Under the pieces are notes generated by a model. It had not been told where the DNA came from, did not search any database, and saw only the letters and a program-made list of their open reading frames with translations. Positions 52,266 through 64,000 of a DNA stretch of 64,000 nucleotides are shown here, in pieces. This DNA is from Phlebopus portentosus (Eukaryota; Basidiomycota; Agaricomycetes; Boletales; Boletinellaceae): assembly GCA_037892935.1 (NCBI GenBank), contig JAYXKI010000004.1, forward strand, positions 558,001 to 622,000, given 5' to 3'. A program made the translations under genes and the position numbers. Each line of letters starts with the position of its first letter. Within the stretch, counting starts at the first letter, position 1.

Positions 52266-52704
52266 TGGGCCAACGAGGAAACACGAAGGTCGATGAGCGG
52301 ACCATGCATGCAGAAGATGCACATGATGGGTCACCCCGCAGTTACGCATATGCTTGAGGTCTCTGAGAAACGTACCGGATCAGTGCTTTCTCTGCCGTTG
52401 CCGTTTCCCGTCAACGGCGAGGGGCAAAGACGACATCAGCACCATCTCGTTGTGCAAACAGCTTCACTACGTACTTCAGCTTGCTTTCAAAAAGGCCCAC
52501 AGGCGGGCAGAAGCATTCTACAGGCGGACGGGGCTCGATAATCTGTTCGCAAAGTACGATATTAACAGGGCGTTCCGCATGGAAGAAGCATTCCGCGAGG
52601 ATTTGAACTCGAGTCATCCATGTGTGGGGATGATACTGCACCCCGTTCTGGAGGATAGATATTCGCCAGTAATATACCCATTGCAAAGGATACGATTGTG
52701 CTAG
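50535..52704 (+). pseudogene. Helicase-like gene, decayed
   Basis: A series of open segments in changing frames. The clearest, 51156-51610, encodes FWELDVPTIHHLLGLGDGHM, EPGWHQYVSLAACVKRFFNG, then a Walker A-like motif in ILADGVGVGKTMQCFMVMAY, typical of SNF2/DEAD-type helicase motif I. A GT-AG intron can be placed at about 51613-51680. Downstream frames break within 60 codons, and motif II and later helicase motifs are not found. A further segment (51980-52357) carries an Asp-17 run. A third (about 52400-52700) reads CKQLHYVLQLAFKKAHRRAE and FAKYDINRAFRMEEAFREDL. I infer an inactivated gene of a repeated Agaricomycete helicase-like family. Confidence 0.5.
52211..52263 (+). repeat. (GAT)n trinucleotide microsatellite
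   Basis: Seventeen-plus perfect GAT units in a row, coding for a run of 17 Asp in one frame. Length polymorphism between strains is likely. Confidence 0.95.
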
Positions 52705-53320
52705 CCGGAGCTATTGCTATCATAACAGACGATGAATGCCTCGACTTCCTAGTCGGAACGGAGAGTGGTATCGCGATTTTTTTTTTCACGATACGATACA
52801 GCGAGCACACTGCTCCGAGGCCGCTATCTTCACCTGTCTCGGATTGGTAAAGGAGCGGCCATGACGTCGATATTAATGATACCGGTGACCAGCACCGAAA
52901 GTTTGCGGAATCGGACCTGTGTCGTAGAATTGTTCAAGCAATGGACGAAAAGGACCTGCCTATCGACGCCTCGCTCATTGGCAAGGCGGGATGGGTTATT
53001 ACATATCCAAGGAACGCAGCTCAGCCGGACACGAGGCTGCCCCCAACGGTCAGTTGCCGTCTATTGCAGCGAAACATCGGATAGGCGAAATGGTGGATAG
53101 CGAGGATAATGGCGATGGACAGAATAAGGGGCTGCATTTCGAGAGAGAGACTCTTCACGGAAATCCGATTCTGGGTATGACGGGTCTATCCCGTCGGAGG
53201 AAAGGAAGCGAGAATGAAGAGTAAAAAAATAAGGATTGCAAGATTGTTGTAGTTGACTATAAAATATACTGTATGTCAGAATGCAATAACAGAGTCCAAT
53301 TCATAGTTTGCACCTTATTT
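52705..53320. other. Region after the helicase-like fragments
   Basis: About 600 bp with short plus-strand frames (to about 53224) that show no domain. They may be further debris of the helicase-like gene. The right end abuts the RPP40-like gene. Confidence 0.35.
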
Positions 53321-54859
53321 CTACGACTCGACACAAGCCAGTACCCACTCGCATTCCTCCTTTTCGCCGCCTGGACCCTCATCACTGCCAACACTCGACT
53401 TCAAAATCAAACTCCAACACTCGACCTTCCGCTCCCACCTCCCCATCCTTACTTCGATCTCTACGCCCTCTCCGAACGCCTTGGGCGAGACGTACGAGAT
53501 AGGCGCGTTCCTGTGGAGGTTGGCTGTTATGGATAGGAAAGATGGGCTTGTGCTTGAGCTAGTAGCTTCTAGTTTGCTTGAAGCCGATTTGATACTATCG
53601 AAGAAAAAAATTCATTCAGCATTGACTATAATGGGATCGTACAACCGGAAAAAAGAACAGATGGACTTACGAGTGCACCACCGATTCTAATACTTGTTTG
53701 ACGAAAGAAGGAGGGAGGAAACCAGACCACCGAACGTGCGTGACGCTCCCTATCCTACTCGGCCCGGGTACCTCATACTGCGCTACGAATGGGTTCGGTC
53801 GGTCGTTCCCTTTCAGCCTGCATAAAAGAGTGGAAGAAAAAACATTATCAAGATTGAGATTATGGCATGGGAAAAGATACGGAAGAGTCAAGAGTCAGGA
53901 AGCTACATACCGATCGGAATCCATACAAGCCATCCCAACCCATTCGAACAGTTCGTCTATCCGCTCGTTCTCCTCGTCTCTATCCGTATCCCCTTCTTGA
54001 CCTTCACGATTGTCCCGCGCACGAGCGAATTCGCTTTTCGTTTCATCTAAAACGGGGATAAGGATATTATCAAGAGTCCTCACCCGCGCTTGTGCCTTTA
54101 CAGGACGCAGTCTGGCTTGTAAGCTTGGCAGGCTTCCTGGATAGGTTGAGTTTGAACGCTCAGCCGGGCAAGTTATCGGAAATCTCACCGTGTATGTGAA
54201 CGCGCCAGGGTAGAACACTCTGCACCTTCCTCCGCTCATCCCACAATCGAATACGCTCCTTCGCACGGGTGTATACGCTCGACGTTCGATCGTGTAGATC
54301 TACCTGTACATCTGGGATAATCAGATTTTTTTTATTTAAAAAAAAAAGGCACGAAAGACGGAATTAAGAAATTTGCGTACAGTATATCTCCGACTTCTTT
54401 GAAGCCTTCTCGCCGACGAGACCCAACTGCTGGTAGGTTTCTTTCGTCAAGAGGAGATGAGAAGCCCGCGATGGTCGATACACCAGGTGTCTTCCACGCC
54501 TCGATGTCCTTCCGCGAGAGCAATGAAGTCACTACGTACGAATCAGCTCCGAGGACTGGACTGGATAGAAAGAGGCAACACACACTTTTGAGCATGATCT
54601 GACAAGTGCAGATGACAAGCATCCAGAATCCCGGAAAGCTCAGCCCGGCCCGAATAATAATCACACTCGATTTTTTGCAGTTTTTGTTGCAGAGATTGAG
54701 ATTGAACTGGCGGGAAGGAGAATACAATGTCTATCTGCATGTCATATATGAAAATTTCACGACGAACCAATACGTCGTACGTACTTGGTGGATGAACGGA
54801 TGAGATGAGCTGAGTGTGTCCAAGAGCGAGGAAGGAGATCCGTGGTTAGATTTGAACAT
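53321..54859 (-). CDS. Ribonuclease P/MRP subunit p40-like protein
   Basis: Predicted protein component of nuclear RNase P/MRP (tRNA 5' processing, rRNA maturation). The exon set on the minus strand runs from ATG 54859 (MFKSNHGSPSSLLDTLSSSH) through IDIVFSFPPVQSQSLQQKLQ, TKETYQQLGLVGEKASKKSE and QVDLHDRTSSVYTRAKERIR. It continues through IDELFEWVGMA, NPFVAQYEVPGPSRIGSVTH, VRWSGFLPPSFVKQVLES, FLSITANLHRNAPISYVSPK and VECWSLILKS to a stop at 53321. The order DEhhEWhG, NxFhxxY.hPxPS, GFhhPxxhxxhLE, then h.h..h.D/NxPhSW-type is that of the RPP40 family C-terminal half. The identification rests on motif order recalled from the family, so it needs a profile search. Exon edges in the middle are approximate. 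Confidence 0.6.
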
Positions 54860-55154
54860 GAAAGATAGGTAGAAAGCGGAATAAAAATAATGGATCATCC
54901 TTGGCGCAGCGCATTGAGGCTGATAAGCACTAGTACTTCCCGAAGTCGGCCGCGGATGGTCTGGTCGGTCACATATAAGCTCCAGCTCCTGACGACGTGC
55001 TCGAGCGATGAGCTACCACCATCACCTTCGTCAGGTCACGATGCTACCAGCGCTGGTCATCCCCGCTCCACCCCAACTCATCTCCTCTTTACCCCGTCTT
55101 GCAACACTCGCTCTTGCACGTCGACGACCTCTCATCCGAACGATACACAGAGCA
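54860..55154. promoter_or_regulatory. Short divergent promoter RPP40-like / pantothenate synthetase
   Basis: About 295 bp separate the divergent start codons. The interval probably contains both promoters. No specific site was recognised. Confidence 0.4.
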
Positions 55155-56286
55155 ATGTCAACGTCGAACTCTTCCATCCCCATCTTCCAATCCCTCGACG
55201 AGCTGCGCGCATGGAGGAACAGAGCGTTCGCAGAGGGGAAAGCGTCGGCTTCGTGCCGACAATGGGCGCGCTGCATGAGGGTCATCTCGCTCTCGGTGCG
55301 TCAATTCACTCATCACATCCTTTCATTTCTTGATATGCGTCTCAGTGAGACGCTCGCTGGAGGAGAACGACCACACCATCGTCTCCATCTTCGTCAACCC
55401 AACCCAATTCGCGCCGCACGAGGACCTCGCGACGTACCCGCGCACACTCCCTCAGGACAAAGCCGCGCTCGCCTCTCTCTCTCCTGCTTCCCAGCGCACG
55501 ACGTCCGGCGTGTTCGTCCCCTCCGTCGACGTGATGTACCCACCCACACCCGAAACATCCACGTTCTACTACTCCGCCAGCGCACACAAATCACCCAACA
55601 CACCCAAGGAGCACGCGCATCACGCAGAGGTGGGCACGTTCGTCGAAGTGGCGGGGCTGAGCGCCACGCTCGAGGGGCGCACGCGCCCGCACTTCTTCCG
55701 CGGCGTGGCGACGGTGGTCGCGAAGCTGTTCAACGCCGTGCAGCCCTCGCACGCCTACTTCGGGCAGAAGGACATCCAGCAGGCCCTGATCCTGCGGCGC
55801 ATGGTGCGTGATTTGCTGCTGCCGCACCCGACGCCGGAGACGCTGCACGTCGTGCCCACCACGCGCGAGGCGGCGGACGTCGGCACCGCGCGGAACGACG
55901 AGGACGACGGGGAGGGGCTCGCGCTCTCCTCGCGGAACGCGTACCTCAGCCGCGCGGAGCGCGCGCACGCGCCGGCGCTGTACCGCGCACTCAAGCGCGC
56001 ACAGACCTTCTGGGAGGACGGACGCGCGAAGGACGCGTGCGTCAAGGCGGCGGTGGACGTGCTCGAGATGGAGGAGATCGCCGCGGCGGAGAACGGCGTG
56101 CACATGAAGCTGGATTACATCGAGATGAGCGACCCGTGGACGCTCGAGCCTGTCCCCGGCGCGGAGACGAAGGATGCGGGAGAGCGCGAGGACAGGGAGT
56201 TTGTGCTGAGCGGGGCGGTGTGGGTTGGCGGGACGCGGTTGATTGATAATATCATTCTTGGGGATAGCGGGAAGATTTTATATTGA
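55155..56286 (+). CDS. PAN6: Pantothenate synthetase (pantoate-beta-alanine ligase), with apparent 1-nt frameshift
   Basis: Joins pantoate and beta-alanine to make vitamin B5 using ATP. Exon 2 is 55346-56286 after a 50-bp intron (55296-55345). Motifs: FVPTMGALHEGHLAL (ATP-binding HxGH), VSIFVNPTQFAPHEDLATYP, RPHFFRGVATVVAKLFN, FGQKDIQQALILRRMV, and LALSSRNAYLS binding ATP. The N-terminal homologous segment IPIFQSLDELRAWRN with AEGK (ATG 55155) is in a different frame from VGFVPTMG. The break is at the GGGGAAA run 55235-55241, where one base seems missing. Starting instead at ATG 55211 keeps one frame but loses the first helix. GC is much higher here than around it. Confidence 0.85.
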
Positions 56287-56357
56287 TCCCAAGTAAGATT
56301 GAACTATGGTTATGATACATGCACGCTTTAGATTCTAATTCCTCTTCCTGCGTAGGA

Positions 56358-59703
<3,346 letters not shown>

Positions 59704-61071
59704 ATGGCATCTGTAAGTTGGCAAGTCGGCGCAGGAGGCGTCCCCGTCCCTGTTTCCAGTATCTCGCGAACAACGTACGGAAAGAAGTCAGGTCGTCCAG
59801 GAGCATCGGGCAAGTCTCGTCCCGCCCTGGCTGGTGTCTTCCCGCTCCGAGACGTTCAGGAAAGTAATACGAACTCAAGTCCGAAGCGCACGCTTGCGTC
59901 GTTGCTTGTTCCGAAACGCGTCAGTGCACCTGAAAGTGCGGACTGCGTCGTGCTGGTCTCGGCGGACGGAGCAAATTTCCGCGTCTCGAGGAGCGTATTG
60001 GCATATGCCTCCCCGGTCTTCCAACAACTCTTTTCAACTTTCAAGATGGCGCAGGGGATAGAGGCTCACTCGCCTGCATCATCATCCTCATCAAGGTCAT
60101 CCGTTGTATCCGAAGCAGATACTCTGTGTTTGTCGAATGAAACGCTCGCGGACGGAACACCCGTCATCCGGATGCCAGAAAGTGGCAAGACACTCGACGC
60201 GCTCCTCCGTTACCTCTACCCTTTTCCTCCCTCACCATCAGAGCTCTTCACTGAACGGCCCTACCGCCTATTCCTGGACGAAATAAAGCCGGTCCTCCTT
60301 GCAGCACAGAAATATACCATCCGCCCTATTCTAGACGAAGATATGCGGTCGATTGCTCTCGGATTTGGCGCTCCCTCCTAGTGGGGGAGAGGACGCGTTT
60401 TCACTGCGCGTATACGCGCTTGCGTGCTTGGTAAAGAGACGGAGTCTTGCCGAGGCTGCTGCGTATGAAGCACTGCGCGTTCGGATTAACGGCATATTCT
60501 TTCCGGAGCTGGAAGAAATCCCGGCAATTCATTATTTTCGGTTGTTGGACTATCATCGGCGGTGCACAGCAGCAGTAATTGACCTTCTAGCAAGTAGAGA
60601 AGTCGAGGGACTTGATGAAGATAGTATGGCAGAGAAAACACAGGGTGTCTTCAGCTCCTGCCAACAGTGCCAGACTAAAAAACTGCGGACGAGTGAGTCG
60701 AAGACCTTTTGGAAGAAGTTCCGAATAGCAGCTGAGGACGACGTCCGAGAATCTCCAAGAAGCCAGCGAATTTTCACTTCGAATTTATCTCTGAAGTTCT
60801 TCAATCTACCATCAGCTGCGAGAACCGCAAAAGGAAATGCTCATGGGATGGAAGATGGTGTCAGTTTCTCTGAAGGACGAGGTCGAGCGATGCGTACACA
60901 GGGTGAGACGATAGTACGATATGTGATGATTCATGACGTTGACTTTGTGTCCCCCTTTTCGTACAGGTTGATTTTGACTTGAGCTCTCTCGAAGGACGGG
61001 ATCAAACAACTGCTGAAAAGCGGAACGACGGCCTTGGAAACGTATTTCATAAATTCGCAACGATGAGATAG
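59704..61071 (+). pseudogene. BTB/POZ domain gene with several frameshifts
   Basis: From ATG 59704 the frame gives a BTB domain (ADCVVLVSADGANFRVSRSV, ASPVFQQLFSTFK, GKTLDALLRYLYPF, AAQKYTIRPILDEDMRS) and stops at 60381. The conserved continuation (SDLALPPSGGEDAFSLRVYA, RLLDYHRRCTAAVIDLLASR) is in another frame, so one extra base seems present at about 60351-60358. Two more frame jumps are needed to read TISCENRKRKCSWDGRWCQF (about 60805) and LKDEVERCVHR (about 60870). After an intron (60903-60966) the end is VDFDLSSLEGRDQTTAEKRN to a stop at 61069-61071. It is either a young pseudogene or poor base quality; the family function is protein interaction. Confidence 0.7.
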
Positions 61072-61392
61072 ACAGATAGTTTAGGATTACGAGGATCGGA
61101 CTTTTAATGGCTTAGTATACTGTATTACTGCACAGCTCGATAATCGTACACAGTGTAGGTAAAATAATACATCCTTACGCGTCACTTCGCTGCAGATCAA
61201 TTATCAACTCCGATTAAAATTGTGTCAAATAAGGCGCGACGCGATCTTGCACGTGATCTGAATAGACCAGAAACCTCATCGACTTCAGTGAATGAACGTC
61301 TGAACTCGCTCGCCATTCGTCTTTTAGCAATAACCCGTACCTGAACCTGCTCTTCCGCCGGAGCTGGTCACGGAACACGGAGTATCCAAAGA
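61072..61392. other. Intergenic (320 bp)
   Basis: Between the BTB pseudogene and the NTO1-like gene. No feature recognised. Confidence 0.4.
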
Positions 61393-64000
61393 ATGGCTCG
61401 GGGCGGCGCACACACGCCGACGCCCGCAGTCCCAAAGGCGTCCTTCACGAAGGTAGAGGACACCTCGGCTCCGCAGCTTGCTGGTGTGCATGATTTGCAG
61501 GCTCGCTCATACGGATGTACGTTCTTTTCCTTCCTTCTACTAAACCTGATTTTTGGCCGGAGTTTGCAGAGAGGATGAATGTGTTCTGACGGTTGATTTT
61601 TTATTTATTACATTCGCTTTGTGCGATATACAGACAATGATTTTCAGCCGTTTCAGAGACCGGATCATTATATTCGGTATATTGGTGAGTGATACTTTTT
61701 CTACTTATAGATTAGGATTGGGAATTGATGCGTGTCCATAATTCAGAACCTCTGGAAATTGATCTTGCGAAGCAAGTCGAATATGACATGGACGAGCAAG
61801 GTAATCGTGCCCTTTCCTCATGCTTACTATAGCATTCCGGAATTATAGCTTACTTTCGTCTTGCTCGTTCTCGGTTTGAAGATCAAGAATGGCTCGACGC
61901 AGTTAACGCGGAACGACACGCCGAACAGATGAGCAAGATCTCTCCCGAGACGTTTGAGATTATCATGGATAGACTGGAGAAGGAATGGTATGACCTGGTG
62001 CGTCCCTACAACATACACAACATACAAGGCATAAAGTAATATTAACGAAATGCAACTGGCATTTTGGGTAGACGAAGAACATCCCGAAACCTGATATGGC
62101 ACTCCCGTCCGAGGACTCGACCTGTGCGATTTGCGACGACGCGGAGGGTGAAAATGCGAATGCGATTGTTTTCTGTGATGGATGCAACCTCGCTGTCCAT
62201 CAAGGTGCGTACGCGTATTTTCTTGGTTCACGCGTTGCGTGCTCATGTGTTGATATATAGACTGCTATGGTGTACCATATATACCGGAGGGTCAATGGCT
62301 GTGTCGGAAATGCACAGTCTCGCCTGAAAATCCTGTGGTACGTTTCGTCATCATATCGGCCGGATACGTATATTAGACCCCCTCCTTTCAGTCCTGTATT
62401 CTATGTCCAAACGAAGGAGGCGCGTTCAAGCAAACCGTCAGCGGGGACTGGGCGCACCTGTTATGCGCAATCTGGGTACCCGAGACGCGAGTTGCGAACG
62501 ACGTGTTCATGGAGCCTATAACCGGCGTGGACAGGATAAGCAAGCAACGATGGAAGCTCGTACGTCTTTGTCGATCGTATGCGTGAACGCATTATGAAAA
62601 CTGGTTTGGATATAGAAATGCTCGCTATGCGACGCGCGAGAAGGCGCTTGTATCCAGTGTAGCAAAAGCTCCTGCTTTCTTGCTTTTCATGCCACCTGCG
62701 CCCGCAGGGAAAAGCTGCTGATGCCAATGAAGAGCGCGCATGGCCAAGAACCGGCAACCCTGGCTGCCTACTGCGAGAAGCACCTTCCGGTAAGCTCTCC
62801 TCGCATTATTCTCAGTACAACATATATATCATCCCGGACAGAAAGAACAACTCGCAGCACACGAGGCGGCCGTCGCCGAGCTGGCGGGACAGTACGGACG
62901 AGGCGAGTTCGGCATGTCCGACGGTGAGGGACAAGCGCCGACACCGCGCACGTCGAAAAAGGCACGCGCGTACGCAAAGACGTACAAGCTCGGCGCCCCG
63001 CTCGTCCCAGCGATCATCGTAGAGCGCATCATGCAGTACATCTCGCGGATACGGATAAGCAAGAAGGAGCAGTTCGTGCACATGATGTGTCGGTATTGGA
63101 GCTTGAAGCGCGAGGCGAGGCGCGGTGCGCCGTTGTTGAAACGACTGCATCTGGAGCCTTGGTCTGCCAGTGCGGTTGGGAAGATCCAGAATGAGGAGGA
63201 GATGGTGATCAAGCTTGGAGTTCGTATATATTTGCTTCAAAGCTTTCGAATACTCGATGCCTAATGTGTCTGATCTACGTTTAGTACCTGAAGCGTCTCC
63301 GAAAGGACCTCGAGGCTGTGCGCATGCTCGCTGAATTGGTCCGAAAGCGAGAAACGCAGAAACTGAAGCAAGCACAAATTCAGTACGACGTGTTCTCTTC
63401 TATCTTCTATCCGCATATTCCTGTGATGCGGCACGTGTTTGAGAGGATTACTGCGTAAGTTGACACATAACTAATAATACTTCTGTGCAAAGATTCATTG
63501 GCTTTATCAGGTTGGACCGACATGGTTACTTTAAGAATCCCGTTTCGAAGGCGGAAGTGCCCGATTATTTCGATGTCATCAAGAAGCCGATGTGCTGGAA
63601 TACAATAGAAGCAAAACTCGATGCGAATGAGTATTGGAACGTCAAGGATTTCCAGGTTCGTGCTTCCTTGAATAAACCAAAAAGGTCCTGTCTAAGCCTT
63701 TGCCCTTGCGTGCAGGATGATATTGAACTGGTCGTTAACAACGCAATGCAATACAATAAATCGGATTCACCGTTTTACAGAACGGCGTCAAGGATAAAGA
63801 ATCAGGTCACTGCACTTCTCGACGAGCTCAAGCAGCTTGCACGGGACATTCCTTCCGATTCGCCTGAAGCAGGACGCGTAGGGGACCTCGAGCCGCCATT
63901 AGAATTGCTTGATTTACTCTTGTCAAAAGAGGCCGTTGATAGTCCTGAATTACCGCTTGTGCTGGACAAAGAGCCTCTCGCCTCGCTTTTCGCATTTGAG
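61393..64000 (+). CDS. NTO1: NTO1/BRPF-type PHD-bromodomain protein (partial, runs off the window)
   Basis: Scaffold of the NuA3-type histone H3 acetyltransferase complex, nuclear. The start at 61393 ([20 protein letters not shown]) leads into an enhancer-of-polycomb-like region ([50 protein letters not shown]). Then comes the PHD-knuckle-PHD module: first [23 protein letters not shown] to QWLCRKC, zinc knuckle [14 protein letters not shown] and [12 protein letters not shown], and an extended PHD ([26 protein letters not shown]). A helical region follows, then a bromodomain ([40 protein letters not shown]). About nine short introns. The 3' end lies beyond 64000. Confidence 0.93.

Noticed and set aside
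53895..54266. Minus-strand frame (YPGAFTYTVRFPITCPAE) as an arrestin-like protein
   Set aside because: The similarity is a short chance pattern. The neighbouring exons fit an RPP40-like protein in sequence and order.
54890..55333. A 147-aa ORF as the true pantothenate synthetase start
   Set aside because: Its upstream part has no resemblance to the family, while the other frame carries the known N-terminal segment.
55342..56246. Overlapping ORFs on both strands in the GC-rich pantothenate synthetase exon
   Set aside because: High GC removes stop codons in all frames. Only the 55346-56286 plus frame has the family motifs.

Overview
The window looks like nuclear DNA of a filamentous basidiomycete, most likely a mushroom-forming Agaricomycete. 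Genes lie on both strands and are cut by many short introns (about 50-90 bp, GT-AG, often GTRNGT donors). Several families are typical of wood- or litter-decaying Agaricomycetes: BTB and F-box proteins, GH5 and GH53 glycoside hydrolases, a fungal extracellular intradiol dioxygenase relic, and phenol 2-monooxygenase-like FAD enzymes. The species cannot be resolved from the sequence.

Layout. 1-6.4 kb: a short terminal-inverted-repeat/LTR-like piece, HMG-CoA synthase (ERG13, minus), a 2.6 kb gene-poor stretch and a BTB-domain gene. 7-13 kb: an intron-containing tRNA-Ala(CGC) and two tandem MFS transporters. 13.5-20.6 kb is housekeeping: ATP synthase alpha (ATP1) head-to-head with mitochondrial ribosomal protein bL21m, an unrecognised gene, and the splicing factor PRP40. 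21-31 kb: an intradiol dioxygenase pseudogene that has lost its catalytic core, two tandem exo-1,3-beta-glucanases (GH5) and a secreted class 3 lipase. 31-42.6 kb: a ubiquitin-like/WLM metalloprotease (Wss1-like), an F-box-type gene, a single-pass membrane protein with a Ser/Thr-rich stalk, a GH53 galactanase and a first FAD aromatic monooxygenase. 43.6-45.9 kb: two decayed tandem copies of an F-box gene. 46.5-53.2 kb: an aldo/keto reductase, then an ORF split by a 781-bp hAT-like element with a perfect 8-bp target duplication, followed by decayed helicase-like fragments. 53.3-64 kb: an RPP40-like RNase P/MRP subunit, head-to-head with pantothenate synthetase (which shows a one-base frameshift), a second FAD monooxygenase, a frameshifted BTB gene, and the start of an NTO1/BRPF-type PHD-bromodomain gene that runs off the window.

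How they fit together. Essential genes (ERG13, ATP1, bL21m, PRP40, RPP40, PAN6, NTO1) alternate with accessory, duplicated and decaying genes. No biosynthetic cluster is evident. The accessory part fits plant-polymer and aromatic-compound use. The best-supported unusual observation is the precise hAT-like insertion at 49502-50282. The catalytically gutted dioxygenase and a run of single-base frameshifts come next. The frameshifts could be true pseudogenisation or residual assembly error.
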